From: Thinopyrum elongatum
Taxonomy: Eukaryota > Streptophyta > Magnoliopsida > Poales > Poaceae
Reading direction: 5' to 3'
NCBI GenBank assembly: GCA_011799875.1
Contig: CM022302.1
Span: forward strand, 320,644,144 to 320,708,143
Length of the DNA: 64,000 nucleotides
The notes under the pieces were generated by a model. The model saw nothing but the letters and a program-made list of their open reading frames with translations, did no database searches and was not told the DNA's origin. Position 1 is the first letter of the stretch. Each line of letters starts with the position of its first letter. A program made the translations under genes and the position numbers. This document shows, in pieces, positions 11,985 to 25,200 of the stretch.

Positions 11985-12453
11985 AAAGGGGGAGAAATTT
12001 GAGTTAGTCTTCAAGCGGGTCTTATATATGGGCTATTTTTTTCTGTTAAGTTACAACTCTTGCTCTTCTGAGGTGTTTGATCTAATGAGTTGTATACTTA
12101 AGTCCTATGGTGGTCTGATACTTTTGAACAGCTTTCTGCATGCTTATTTCCTCAAGTACCTTAATGCACGCATGCTGAATTTCGTCAGACACCATATTTC
12201 ATCATGCATTTCAAATTCTTCATATCATATGTTAAATGCGTGTATGAATTACAAGATATAGGGGGAGATCTCCATGATATTACTCTACAATGTGCATTTG
12301 CAATCCAAAGCAAAATCCTCAATATGCACATCTTCAGGGGGAGTTCCTCTATATATTGCAATCAAATTCCTCAATATCAGTATTTACACTTCATATGTTT
12401 TATCCCCGTTGAAAACTTAACCTATTTGTCATCAATCACCAAAAAGGGGGAGA
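11985..12453 (+). other. Four spaced polypurine tracts before the 3' LTR (copy 1)
   Basis: AAAGGGGGAGAAA at 11985, GGGGGAGA at 12261, AGGGGGAG near 12335 and AAAAAGGGGGAGA at 12441-12453, the last adjoining the LTR. Repeated polypurine tracts upstream of the 3' LTR are a described feature of Sireviruses. The rest of 11928-12454 is AT-rich and non-coding. Confidence 0.75.
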
Positions 12454-12454
12454 T

Positions 12455-13949
12455 TGTAAGTGCATCTAGTGCCCCTTAGTGATTTTGGTGTATTGAAGAC
12501 TTATAGGTTAAGGGACTAATGTGTTTGTGAGTGTACACATGTTCTATAAGTCTATGAGGAGTTTGATATTTACGAAGAAAGTCGACCCCTAAAAATGAAT
12601 GTCTTCAGTTGAAGACTTTGGTTTTCTTGAAGACTTTGAAAATGAGGAAATTGGTGTGACCTTGAAGACTTGATATTGATGTGAGGATTATGAAGCGTGA
12701 AGACTTTTGTTTTCATAGTTTTGTTTTCCCTTTCTTGAGTCATAGGAAACACCGTACTATTAAAGGGGGTCGAGGTAAAACTAAGGAAAAGTTTCCAAGT
12801 GATGCTCAACTCAAATCCTACACCTACCAATCCTTTCGAGTGAAGCCATTGGAAATCTCATACAGTTCAGTCAAGTTCTTCAGTGACAGAGACGAAGTTC
12901 TTCTGTTCTCTGAGGAATTTGTTCTGACTGAGGAGTTAGGAATTCGCCAGTGCGGATTGCCTACAAGTGAGGAACATGATAGCCCTGAGGAATTTGAGAG
13001 CTCAAATTTCCGACCGTTGCTGTGCTATGCACCAGCTGTCCAAAATATCCTACCCACCTAAAGGTCATATCATTGAAGGGCATTTATGTCTTATCATGTC
13101 AGGCTACTCCCCGGCTATAAATAGCCACCTCCTACAACCACTAGCTGGTTGGCTGCTCCGAGAGAAACTGACACTTGTCATTTAGAGCATCCCATCCTCT
13201 GAGGACTTTGAGCGAAAATCATCAAGTGAGGAAAAACCCAAACCCAACACCTAAAACCCAAAGTGATTGAGCATCACTGAAGAAATTGTTCCTGTGTGGA
13301 ACCGATGCTTGTTACCTTTGAGGACTATGCATCCTCCAGACGGTTAGGCGTCATGGTCTAGAGCATCCAAGAGGAATTGTGGATTGCCGAGTGACCAAGT
13401 CTGTGAAGGTTTGGAAGTCACCTGTGAAGACTTACCACGAGTGATTGGGCGAGATCTGTGTGACCTTAGCTCAGGGAGAATACGGTGAGGACTGTGTGTC
13501 CGGGACTGTGTGTCCTCAGGTTTAAATACCTAGCCGCTCCAACCAGACGTACAACTGTCACAGCAGTTGGAACTGGTCTACCAAATCACTGTCTTCACCA
13601 AGCTACTAGTTCTATTTCCTCAACCCTTTCATTTCCTCGCATACTTATTGTGTACTTGATTGTTACTGTTTGAAGACTTTGACTTAAGACTTTCTCAATT
13701 TCCTCATTCCTATTTCTTCAGCCACTTTGTCTTCAGCCTGCTTATCCTGTTTATAGGCTACGTGTGCTCTGTTTTGTTTCATTTCATCATGATGACTATG
13801 CTACTGCTTTGTTATCCATGTACCTGAGTACTTATTCCACTGCTTGTAGTTCGTTGCTTAGGAAATTCCTCAAGTAGTATTTCCTCAGCAACGAATTCAT
13901 AAAAATTACCTATTCACCCCCCCCCTCTAGTCGATATAATGCACTTTCA
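12455..13949 (+). repeat. 3' LTR of Copia copy 1
   Basis: It starts TGTAAGTGCATCTAG immediately after a polypurine tract and ends ATGCACTTTCA; length 1495 bases. The TATA box TATAAATA is at 13116-13123. It belongs to the same family as the copy 2 LTRs (TGTAAGTGCATCAAG...GCACTTTCA) but is visibly diverged. Confidence 0.88.
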
Positions 13950-14640
13950 TGACTCTTTACCTTTGTCGAGTTCCCAATATTCAGAGTTGCATTTAATTCT
14001 TTTCAGAAGATCCCATTTGAATTTAATAGTTTTCTTCATAAAGGAACCAGTAGAAGAAGAACAAGTATGGTTTGATCATCATGACAAAAGCCGAGCATAA
14101 AAATTTTGTAAGATGATTTCTCTTGAGAGCTCATGATTGGGGCATGTGTACATCATATACTTAAGCCTTCCCCAAGATTGAGAGATACTTTCTCCTTGAA
14201 GAGGCCAGAAATTATATATATATAGTTCCGATCACAATGAACCAGATGCATAGGATAAAACTTTTGATGAAATTCCAATCTCAATCAGTTCCAATCCCAT
14301 GTTCCAATATCATCACATAGCCTATACCATGTCAATGCCTTTCCCTTCAAAGATAAAGGGAAAAACTTCTTCTTAACTTCATCTCTGGATAGACCTGCAA
14401 GCTTAAATAATTCACAAACTTCATCCACATAGATTAGGTGCATATCAGGATGTATTGTTCCATCTCCTGCATAAGGATTAGCTAGCAGTTTCATTATCAT
14501 ACCCAAAGGAATCTCATAATAAATATTTTCAGTAGGTGCAGTAGGTTGAGGAGCAACTCTTTGTGCTTCCGGTCAAGGTGAAGATACCCCGAACAAGCCT
14601 CTCAAAGGATTGTTTTCCAAAGTAACAAGTGATAGTAAAT
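13950..14640 (-). pseudogene. gag remnant of the underlying minus-strand Gypsy element
   Basis: The minus-strand translation gives a retrotransposon gag core: GMIMKLLANPYAGDG, DEVCELFKLAGLSRDEVKKK, SLKGKALTWYRLCDDIG, then in shifted frames FHQKFYPMHLVH, GESISQSWGRLK and CPNHELSREI. One part is open from 14506 to 14285. Before it lies a TGA where an arginine CGA would fit, and after it frameshifts near 14285 and 14200. The 5' end faces the LTR at 14727. Copia copy 1 cuts the gene at 13949/13950, so the rest of this element lies left of the window. Confidence 0.75.
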
Positions 14641-14696
14641 TTCAGCACGTAATATAAATGTTTCCTTACCAAATTCCACTCACTAAAGGTGCTTCA

Positions 14697-14716
14697 CTCC
14701 CTGGCAGCAGCGCTAG
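14697..14716 (-). other. Primer-binding site, tRNA-Asp type (degraded)
   Basis: On the minus strand, downstream of the LTR, the sequence reads TAGCGCTGCTGCCAGGGAG, close to the TGGCGCCGTTGCCGGGGA primer site of many plant Gypsy (Athila/Tat-like) elements but with several changes. This fixes the LTR at 14727-29135 as a 5' LTR on the minus strand. Confidence 0.55.
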
Positions 14717-15135
14717 AAAAGAGTCTTGATGACCCAAAAGTATAGGGGATCAATCCTAGTCCTTTCGATAAGTAAGAGTGTCGAACCCAATGAGGAGCAG
14801 AAGGAAATGACAAGCGGTTTTCGGCAAGGTATTTTCTTCAAGCACTGAAATTGTCGGTAATAGATAGTTTGATAGCAAGATAATTTGTAATGAGCAATAA
14901 GAAGTAATGGTAACAAAAGTGCAGCAAGGTAGCCCAATCCTTTTTGTAGCAAAGGACAGGCCAGAATGGTCTCTTATAATAAGCAAAGCGTTCTTGATGA
15001 CACATGGGATTTTCATCTAGTCACTTTCATCAGGTGTGTTTGATTCGCGTTCGTTACTTTGATAATTTGATATGTGGGTGGACTAGTGCTTGGGTGTTAT
15101 TCTTACTCGAACAAGCCTCCCACTTATGATTAACC

Positions 15136-16550
15136 TGTAAGCGCATCAAGTGCCCCCTTAGTGGTTTTGGAGTATTGACGACAAATAGGTTGAGGAACTA
15201 ATGTGTTTATGAGTATACACCGGAGACAGAGACCCAGAAGATTTGCTTTAACACATGGAAGACGACCCCTAAAAATGTATTTCTTCAAGTGAAGAAATTG
15301 GTGATGAAATTGGTACGAACTTTGAAGAAATTCAAGTGAAGACTTTGAAGCTTGAAGACCTTGTTTTCATAGTTTCTTTTCTTCTTCTTTGAGTCATAGG
15401 AAAAACCAGACTGTTAAAGGGAGTCTAGGTGAATCATATTTCACATTTCCAAAGTGATGCTCAAACCTATTCAAACCTATACACAAAAGCCGCTTCGAGT
15501 GAAACCTTTGGAAATCGCCAGTGCAGCTGACGCATTGCTAGCGATAGTGACGATGTTCATCTGGTCGCTGACGGATTTGGTCACGCTGAGGAGTTAGGAG
15601 TTTGCGAGTGCATTTTACCTAAAAGTGAGGAAATTGAGTGCCCCGACGAATTTGAGAGTTCAAATTCGGACCATTGTTGCGTCGCATGCCAGCTGTCGAG
15701 TGGATCCTTATCCTGACAACGGTCAAATCAGAGAAGGGCATTTATGACAATTCATGTCGGGTTGCCCCTTGCTATAAATAGCCGCCCCCACAACCACTTG
15801 TTTGTTGGCTGCTCCGAGAGAACTTGACACTTGTCATAAGAGAGCAACCCATTCTCCGACGACTTTGAGAGAATCCTAAGTGAGGAAAAACCCAGAGCCA
15901 AAGTGATTGAGCATCACTCAAGATATTGATCTGTGTGATCCGACGCCTATTACCTTTGAAGACCGTCATTCTTCCAGACGGTTAGGCGTCAAGTTCTGAG
16001 TACACCAACAGTCATTGTGGTGTGCCGGTGAACAAGTCTGTGAAGGTTTTGGAAGTCTACCTTGAAGACTTACCACGAGTGATTGGGCGAGGACTTAGTG
16101 ACCTTAGCTCAAGAGGAATACGGTGAGGACTATGTGTCCTCTGAGTTGCGACTCAGCCGCCTCAACCAGAAGTACAGTTGATACATCAACTGGAACTGGT
16201 CTACCAAATTCACTTGTCTTCACTGAGCCAACCTGATTTCAAATTCCTCAATCCTCTCTTACTTTATTCAGCTACTGAAGAATTTGTGATCTGTGCTCTG
16301 ACGAATTTGAACTGAAGGATTTCATATCACTATCTTTCATTTCCTCAGTTCATTTTCTTCATGCGTGTATGAATGTATGATTGCATTTTCTTCACTTTTA
16401 CATCCTGATTGCATGTACTCTGATTCTGTGATGACTTAGTTTCCCCTGTGTTTCTATTTCTTCACTCTGATCTTCGTCAAATTCTTCAGAGTTTGATGAA
16501 TTTCTAAAAGTCTCCCATTCACCCCCTCTGGGAGTAAACCTGCGCTTTCA
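15136..16550 (+). repeat. 5' LTR of Copia copy 2
   Basis: It starts TGTAAGCGCATCAAG and ends CTGCGCTTTCA, with TATAAATA at 15773-15780. The primer site follows three bases downstream of its end. Confidence 0.92.
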
Positions 16551-16552
16551 AT

Positions 16553-16564
16553 TGGTATCAGAGC
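16553..16564 (+). other. Primer-binding site, initiator tRNA-Met type
   Basis: TGGTATCAGAGC, the standard complement of the 3' end of plant initiator tRNA-Met, lies directly after the 5' LTR. Confidence 0.9.
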
Positions 16565-16617
16565 AAGGTACTCCCTTGTTCTGTGTGATTTTGGTTTAAC
16601 CTCCTGGAGTTTTAGTT

Positions 16618-17709
16618 ATGGCAACCGCAGGTATGATCAAGGTTTCTGCTGCGTGCCCCATCTTCGATGGCACATACTATACTTACTGGAAGAACAAGAT
16701 GCGCATGCATCTTGAGGCAATTGACAATGATCTCTGGTTCGTCGTTGAGAACGATGTTCCCTCTATTGCTCCTAGCATCAATGCTGCCGATGTGAAGAGA
16801 TTGAAGCAACTCGACTCACAAGCGAAGAACATCATATGTGGACACCTCAACAAAGGGCAGTATGGCCGAGTGAGTGCACTGGAAACATCAAAGATGATCT
16901 GGGATAGGCTCTCCAAGGTCAACGAGGGAGTTTCCAGTCAACGTGACTCTCGATTTGATGTGCTTCGCAATCTCTTCAATCGCTTCAAGAGGCTTGATAA
17001 TGAAAACATTCAGCAAGCTTTCGATCGCCTCACAGATATCTCCAATGAGCTACAAGCACTGGGTGCTGCTGACATCACTGACCACGAGGTGGTGAAGAAA
17101 TTGACGAGGTCTCTTGATAGCTCCTTTGATACCTTGGCCATGATGATACAAGAGCGTCCTGATTACAAGTTGCTTGATCCTGCTGATATTCTTGAGAGGG
17201 TCAACACTCATGAATTTCAGCAAGCTAAGAAGAGAGATATGTATGGTCTCAGCTATGGATGACCTCGTGCTCTGAAGGCAAAGGCTAAAGCAAAGGCAAT
17301 ATCTTCATCTGAAGAAGAAGAAGAAGTATCGGAATGCAGTACAGATGACGCTGAGGAAATTGGCCGAGAACTAGCTATGCTGGTCAGGAAGTTCCAGAGG
17401 TTCTCCAAAAGGAACCGTTTTGGAAAGTCTTCAACGTACGATTCAAAGAACACTGAAGCCTCTATTAGCGACTACGACAAAAGAACTTGCCACAAATGCA
17501 AGAAGACAGGCCATTACATCGCTGATTGCCCCCTCTGGAAAAAGGGGTCAAAGAAGAAAAGATCTAGCAAGTATGGCGATTCTGATGACAAGAAGAAGTC
17601 ATCAAAGTCCTCATCAAAGAAGAAAAGCACCTCCGACAGAGCTCACGCTTTCATTGGAAAGGAAATGGATTCTGAGGAAGAATCTGAGGAAGCTGAGGAA
17701 TCTGAGTAG
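16618..17709 (+). pseudogene. Copia copy 2 Gag
   Basis: It starts MATAGMIKVSAACPIFDGT, typical of Copia Gag (UBN2-like capsid region: YYTYWKNKM, LWFVVEN, IWDRLSKV, IQQAFDRLTDISNEL). An in-frame TGA (17260-17262) interrupts it where a CGA arginine is plausible. The same frame then continues with a Lys/Ser-rich segment and a CCHC zinc knuckle, CHKCKKTGHYIADC (17488-17529), ending in an acidic tail at TAG 17707. The knuckle binds RNA during packaging in this family. Pol follows in the next frame; whether that is native frameshifting or an indel cannot be told from one copy. Confidence 0.88.
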
Positions 17710-17712
17710 GAA

Positions 17713-20700
17713 TTTGACTCTTGGTTGCAAGCTTGGCCCTCGCTACGGAGTTCGTCAGCAAGTCCACTTCGACCATGAAGAAAATGGTGACTCCACCAAC
17801 ACTGAAGACTGTGTTGATGACTACGCTCCCACCTATTGTTTCCTGGCAAGAGGTGCCAAGGATGACACTCCAAAAGCTACTGAATTGGTTCTGGACAGTG
17901 GCCGCACCAATCACATGACTGGTGATAGCAATCTCCTCACCGATGCTCCCCTTACTCCATCTCATCTGAAGCATATCACCTACGCTGACAAAGAAAAAAG
18001 CAAGGTATTGGCTCTAGGTAAGGTTGCCATCTCAAAGGATCGACACATGGAAAAAGTGATGCTTGTCGAGTCCCTAGGATACAACCTCATCTCTATCTCA
18101 ATGCTTTGTGATCTTGATATGATTGTCATCTTTGGAAATTATAGATGCATTGTACTAATGTAATCTGACAAGTCCAAAGTCTTCTAATGCTTTAGGAGAG
18201 GTGATTTGTATAATGTAGATTTCTCTCTAGGTCCTCAACCTGCCACATGTCTACTGGCAAAAGCTTCAGGGTGCTGGCTATGGCATCGACAACTTGGACA
18301 TGCTGGCATGAGGAATTTGAGCACACTCATCATAAAGAAGCATATCATTGGCGTCGAGGGCGTCAAATTCGTCAAAGATCACCTTTGCGGTGCTTGTGAA
18401 GCTAGAAAGATGACAAGATCCAAGCACTTCACGAAGACAATCATGACCACTTCTCGTCCCTTTGAATTACTGCACATGGATCTCTTTGGTCCCACTCATT
18501 ATGCTACACTAACCAATGCAGCATCACTCTATGGATTTGTCATTCTTGATGACTATTCTCGTTACACCTGGGTGCATATCATTACCTTCAAGACTGAAGT
18601 GCAGGGCGTCTTCAGACGATCCGCTAACCGTGCCATGATGAATTATGGCATTAAGATCAAGCATATCAGAAGCGACAATGACACTGAGTTCAAGAACACA
18701 GGCCTTGATGACTATCTTGATGAACTAGGTATCACTCATGATCTATCTGCCCCTTATACTCCTCAGCAGAATGGAATTGCTGAGCGCAAGAACAGGACAC
18801 TCATTGAGATGGCCGCACTATGCTTGATGAATACAAGACACCTCGTTGATGGTGGCCTAAAGCAATTGATACTGCTTGTCACATCATCAATCGGGTATAT
18901 CTTCACAAATTCCTGAAGAATACTTCATATGAGCTCCTCACTGACAAAAAGCCCAATGTAAGTTATTTCAGTGTCTTTGGTGCTAAACGTTGGATTAGAG
19001 ATCCTCATCACAATTCCAAATTTGCACCAAAAGCACATGAGGGTTTTATGCTTGGTTACGGAAAGGACTCGCATTGCCTACAGAGTCTTCAACACCTATC
19101 ACAACAAGGTTGTTCAAACTGTAGATGTGCAGTTCGATGAAACTAACGGCTCGCAAAGAGAGCACTTGCCTCCTGTGCTAGATGAAATGCCTCCTGAGGA
19201 ATCTATCAGGCTGATGGGCACTAGTGAAATAGTGCCTAGTGAAGAAATAGCTGAAGAAGTAGTGATCATTCCTCATCCTGAAGAAACTGCTGCTCCTGAA
19301 GAAAATGACTCTGAGGAAAATGCTCAACCTCAACAAGACCCTCGTCTAGCTCATCCACGAGTGGCGAATGAAGTGCAGATTGAGAAGATCCTCGACAACA
19401 TTAATGCACCCAGTCCCCTCACTCGCTCAAGGGCTTCACATCTAGCTAACTTTTGTGGGCATTATGCATTTGTCTCTATTACAGAGCCCACCAAAGTTGA
19501 TGAAGCATTTCTGGAGCCTGAGTGGATTCAAGCCATACAAGAAGAATTGCCAAAATTCAAGCTCAACAATCTGTGGGAGCTTGCGAATCGACCTGATCCA
19601 CACAAGCACAATATCATCGGCACTAATTAGTGGATCTACCACAACAAGCAAGACAAAAATGGCCAAGTGGTATGGAATAAGGCCCGTCTTGTAGCACAAG
19701 GCTACACACAGGTTGAGGGTATTGATTTAGGTGAAACTATTGCACCTGTTGCTAGGCTTAAAGCTATTCGTGTATAGCTTGCATATGCTAACCATCACAA
19801 TATTCTCTTATATCAATTGGATGTGAAAATGCATTCCTCAATGGTAAGCTTGAGGAAGAAGTCTATGTTGCTCAACCACCAGGTTTTGAAGATCCAAAGC
19901 ATATGGACAAAGTCTTCAGACTGAACAAGGCTCTCTATGGCCTCAAGCAAGCCCCACGGGCTTGGTATGATACACTAAAGGATTTCCTGAAGAAAAAGGG
20001 TTTCAAACCCGGTTCACTTGATCCTACTCTTTTCACTAAATCTTATGATGGTGAACTGTTCATATGCCAAATATATGTTGATGATATTATCTTTGGTTGC
20101 ACTAACAAGCATTTCAGTGACGAACTTGCATACATGATGCGTGAAGAATATCAAATGTCTATGATGGGAGAATTTAAATTCTTCCTTGGTCTTCAAATTC
20201 GTTTACAACGCAATGGCATATTTATTTCTCAAGAAAAAAATCTCAAAGATTGCCTGAGGAAATTCGGCATGCAAGACTGCAAAGGCCTCAAAATTCCAAT
20301 GCCAACTAATAGTCAACTCAGCACTGACAAAAATGGTAAAGATTTCGATCAGAAGGTATATCGCTCCATCATTGGTTTGCTTCTTTACCTATGTGCATCT
20401 AGGCCAGATATTATGCTTAGCATTTGCATGTGTGCCCAATTTCAAGCGACACCGAAGGAATCACACCACCAGGCTGTGAAACGAATTCTTCGATATTTAG
20501 CTCACACACCAACGCTTGGATTATGGTATCACAAGGGCTCATCTTTTGATCTAGCTGGATTTTCTGATTCTGATTATGTTGGAGATCATGTGGATCGCAA
20601 GTCTACATCAGGCACATGCCATTTCCTCGGACGATCTCTTGTCTGTTGGTCCTCAAAGAAGCAGACTAGCGTGGCTCTATCCACAACTAAGGCTGAATAC

Positions 20701-20985
20701 ATTGCCGCGGGTGCCTGCAGCTCACAGTTGCTATGGATGAAGCAAACCCTCAAAGACTATGGCGTCAACGTGAAGAAAGTCCCTCTCTACTGCGACAATG
20801 AGAGTGCTATCAAGATCACCCAGAACTCAGTGCAACATTGCAAGACGAAGCATATTCAGATTCGTCACCATTTTCTTTGTGACCAGGTGCTGAAGGGAGA
20901 CATCGTCATCGACCGCGTGATGACCAAAGACCAGCTTGCTGATATCTTCACTAAGCCCTTGGATGAAAAGAGGTTCTGCAAGTAG
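17713..20985 (+). pseudogene. Copia copy 2 Pol: protease, integrase, reverse transcriptase, RNase H
   Basis: Protease carries LVLDSGRTNHMTG (Asp codon near 17894; the usual Cys is Arg). Stops (TAA) follow at 18161 and 18184. Pre-integrase zinc-binding residues WHRQLGHAG and CGACEARK, the core HMDLFGP, RSDND and YTPQQNGIAERKN are present. Frameshifts occur near 18825 and 19075. TAG stops are at 19628 and 19775, and a one-base deletion near 19829 shifts into the RT frame, which is open from 19903 and holds YVDDIIFG (20074) and RNase H motifs DSDYVGD and DNESAIK. It ends at TAG 20983, short of the copy 1 tail. Function is lost. Confidence 0.9.
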
Positions 20986-22285
20986 TGGTGTGAGCTAAAC
21001 ATCCTAGAATCTTCGAATGTCCTCTGAAGTGGACACAGATCCTAACGCTTATGCATTTTTGATGACTTTGATGCACAACACACGAAGTAATGTTTTTCTT
21101 CAATCAATGAAGACTAACCCTCCAAGTATGAAGAAATTAATGAAGAACTTGACTCTAAGAACCCTATGACAACTGTACGCGGTGTCTAAAGTCATCAAAG
21201 TTCTTATACGGTGGGTAACGCCACCACCTCTCTGTGACATTGTTCAAATTTGAGTTTTTCGTCATTTGCAATTTCGTCAAACTTTTCAAGTTCATAATTT
21301 ATATATATATGTTTATTCAAGCTTTTCATCTCCTCAACAGCATCCACATATTGCTAATTCTTGAATTTGATTTCCTCGTCTATGTGGATGTGATCGGACC
21401 CGCTCCCCTCTGTGCTAAGGTCAACCCACTCTGTTCACAAATTCTTCATATGCGTTATACTTGACACTGTTCAAAGTCTTCACTGTGTCCTTGACAGCTG
21501 AAGAAATTGCGAACACACCTTAAATTCTTTTTAATTCTCAAAGTTTTTTTCTGGCGGTTGCAACAGTAACTCATCCCGCGCTTCACACTCAAGGATAAGT
21601 GTGAAAATGCATGCATGACATGTGTTACCGAGATGAGAATGGTCAGGGGCTTATCTATCCAAAAATTTCAGACCCTTCAGTTTGCACTACGGCTATAAAT
21701 AGCCTTGACCTTGTCAACATTAGTTCACTCCGTCCCTTCGCTCTTAGTCCTGAAACCCGAGCGACGCCGCTAGATCTCATCGTCGCCGGACAAGAAGAGC
21801 TTCACTGCCTCGACTTCTTTGTCGACATACTCACACCAGACACGGATTTCTTCACCTCCGCCACCGCCGTAGATGTCTTTCATCGCCAAGTTAGGGAACG
21901 GAAGATCTGATCTGATGATTTCCTTTGCCTCATCGTCTAGTTCATTGAGTTCACCACTGGGGTAATTAAATGCTTATTTACCGCCCCTCTTTGATCTTCA
22001 CTCTACTCGAAAATCTTCAAGTGCTATTTTGACCGCTCTTCCAATTCTTCAGCACTTCAATTTGGCCAGTCTTGTGTATTTCAACATTGATATCCTTAAT
22101 AAGTAGATTCCTCAATTGTGGAAATTGCTCAATCTGCACAACTCTGGAACCTAACTCAAGAACATTTGATGAAATTCTTCAAGTCGATAAGGGTCAATTT
22201 ACTCAACTGGTTTATTTTGAAAATCTCTGAGAACGCATGTGACTATTCCCTATTTCCTCGCAACTATACTCTATTCACAGGTACA
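20986..22285 (+). other. Spacer between pol and third ORF in Copia copy 2
   Basis: Colinear with 6784-8143 of copy 1. It shows a conserved CGGTGGGTAACGCCACC inverted repeat (about 21209-21226), a TATA box at 21694, a coding-looking leader (21611-21910), and a likely intron with donor at 21962 (GGG|GTAATT) and acceptor TATTCACAG at 22280. Confidence 0.55.
21694..21701 (+). promoter_or_regulatory. Internal TATA box upstream of the Copia third ORF (copy 2)
   Basis: TATAAATA within CGGCTATAAATAGCC, the counterpart of 7535 in copy 1 and nearly identical to the LTR TATA context of the same element. Confidence 0.5.
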
Positions 22286-25200
22286 ATGTTTGTCGATGAA
22301 TCTCTAGGTTCTCATCAACTTAATTCATTTGCAGCACAGCTTGAGGAAAAACTTCAAACTTCATCAGAGTCCTCACAGGTTCAAAATCCTCAGTTGAAGA
22401 AAATGGCTGATGGAAAGAAAACATAGAAAGGTGGCAAGAGAAAGGAAGAACACACAACTTTTGAAATCCCTGATGATTTGTATGCTGGGTACTGCACGCC
22501 TGATGAAAATGTTCATGGCCCAGAAACCGATAAGCAGCATGAGACACGCATGCAAAAGATTAAATGGTACTGGTCATATGAATGGAGGGCTTACAATTAC
22601 GTCACTCCCAAGTATATGAAGGAATTCACAGTTAAGCCTTCGTGCAAAAGACCACCACTTGCTGAAGGTCAACGTGTTGATCCCTCTAGTGTCAGAAGGG
22701 GTGACGATTTCCCTGAAGAATGGGCTAAGCGCAAGGCCAAGTTGGCCAAACAAGCAAAGAAGGCCGTTGAAGAATTCAACCGTGCCTCAAAGGCTTCAGC
22801 TGAAGCCAGTGCAAGTGTCTCAAAGAAGGCTATGCAAAAGAAGCCTGCACACAAGCCAGGGCCAACTGTTCGAATGCCCTCAGTGGCCTAGCCCAAAACT
22901 GCAAAGGCTTCAGCACCAGAGGTTACAAAATCTTCAGTGCCTCCTCCTTCATCAAGTTCCTCAATGGCAGCAGCAAGAGCTTCAACACCGGTCCCGCTCG
23001 CATCTTGCCAGCACCGAGGGCTTTTCTATAGCCTCAATTGCTGCATCAAGTGCCTCAGCTAGTGGGCAACCAATGTCATCAACACCCCAGCTGAAGTAGA
23101 AAGCAACTGCTGGGGCTGGAACCAGACCAAGTCCCAAGAGTAAGGCCGTTGTGCCTCAGGTTGATGAACATGGGCTCGCCGACAAAGATAAGCTTGCTAA
23201 GTTCCTCAGAAGAAAACAAGAGCAGGCTGCAATTGCCAAGAATTGTTCTGTTCCTATGCTGCTGGACCCATAGAAATTGCTCGATTTCATTGATATCTGG
23301 TGCACCAATCCAGAAACTCCTCTTGATGACCTCAACCTACCTCCTGGTCCAGGCCATATGATTTCTTCATTCATATTGAATGAGAAGTACATGATTGCAC
23401 AAGCTAAACTGGTGCACAAACAGAAAGTGCAAAAGGAGATGGAGCTGAGGAAGAATATGCTTTCAATATCTCCTTAACAGCTTGTGACACTACAATCTAA
23501 AATTCTTCAGCTGTCTGAAGAGTATGAAAGACACACCAATCACTGCTGTGGCATCAAAGAACGATTCATTACTGCCTCAACCAAGGTGGTTGAAGACCAC
23601 AACAACTGTGAAGACGCCAAGTCTGGCACAGCACCAACATCTAGGTCATCAGCTCCACCTCCAACCACATAGGCCTGTGAGACTGCGCATTCATCTACTG
23701 AAGAGACTGCTAGGGCGACTGAAAGTGTCATGCCTGAAGAACCTGCCAGGGTGACTGCATCAGTCATGCCTGATGAAACTGCTCCAACCAGTTCCTCAGC
23801 AACAGCTCCAACAGCGACTTCATCTTTGAAGCTTATCACCCTTCCTTCTGCATCAGAAGCGAAGAAGACATAGGCTGCTGAGCGTGAAGACAAGAAGAGA
23901 AAGGCATCAGCTCCATGTATGCCTGAATCACTGAAGAAATTGAAGACAGCAACATTGTCTTCAATTGTCATTCCTATTGACGCAATTCCAATCTCATCAG
24001 CACCCCCTGCTCGTAATCTTGAGAATCTTCAAATGGTTCCATATGGGGTGGATTATGAAATCCCTCAGGCTGATGAAGAAGAAGAAGATACCCATTCTGC
24101 TGCTACCACAGAGCAAATGGATGAAGAAATTGAGGTTGATACTGATGTATCTATGCCTGAAGATGCTACCCAAAGCCCAAAGCGCACTCCGCTGATTGAG
24201 GAAAATGAGGAGGAAGTGGATATAGATGGCGACACTACTCCTCCACTCCATTATGAATATTGGGAAGCAGCTCACCCAAATTCACCCCTCACCACTCCCC
24301 TCACAACAGAGCCTAAGTCGCCTCAGCACACTGAAGAAATTCCAACTTGCTCTGAACAACAACAACCAACGCTCCAAAACATACCTAAAGAAGTTCCAGC
24401 TGCAACAGCTGATGAAATTGCTCATGATAACCTTGATGTCGATGTCATCAATGCATCTCCTCCCCGGGCTGATTCAATTCCTTCAGCAGACACTAACACA
24501 GTTCCAACCGCTAAGGCTGAGGAAGTTGCTCATGCTCTTGCCATAACGGATCCCAATGACTCAACTGGGTCTCCACGACCAGTTCTTGATGTCACAAAGA
24601 AAAGGAAAAATCTTCAACCTGTGCCCGTGATGCCCAAGATTGGCAAAGGCCTCAAGCGTCCGAAGTTTGATAGCGCCAAATTCTTCGAAGAGAAGAATTT
24701 CTTCATTGGCGAGTCACCATATGACTCGGCGAAACTCAGGCGTTTGAGGTTCTGGAGAAGAACTCAAATGAACTTCTATGTCTCACTGTTGTTTGAGAAG
24801 AAGAAGATATTCCAACATCATCATATTCCTCATGTGGACATGGAATCAATTCCCTGCTTCCGGCCGGTTTTGGTTGTTCTTCATGATGCTGGTCTGCTGA
24901 ATTTCTGCACTGATGTCAGCGACTAGAATGAAGAACTGATTTTTCAATTCTATGCAACTATGCACTTCTCTGGCAATGCTGATGACACTGCAACTTGGGC
25001 TCTGGACTGGATGAGTGAAGAAACTCACTACAAAGCACCGATTGATGAATTGCTTCGTGCTCTTCTAGTTTATCCACCCCAAGAAGTAGCCATGAAAATT
25101 TATGAAGAACATGAGCTACCTAATCACCTGATGCAAGTGTTGGTGAAGCCTATGGCTGAAGGAAATGATCCAAGGACAACCTTCTTAGTGAAGGACTTGT

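Larger units (their letters stand above)
4358..13949 (+). mobile_element. Copia retrotransposon of Sirevirus type, copy 1 (5' part beyond window)
   Basis: Order on the plus strand: end of integrase, reverse transcriptase, RNase H, a 1.3-kb spacer with a TATA box, a long third ORF, four polypurine tracts, and a 3' LTR (12455-13949). An extra ORF after pol and multiple polypurine tracts are hallmarks of Sireviruses; in wheat-type genomes the Maximus group would be the natural comparison. The 5' LTR, gag and start of pol are cut off because element A inserted at 4358. The 3' LTR is followed by TGACT (13950-13954), the predicted target duplication, inside a minus-strand Gypsy gag. Confidence 0.85.

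Noticed and set aside
14205..14225. TATATATATA run as a promoter
   Set aside because: It is a short AT microsatellite inside the decayed gag and has no gene downstream.
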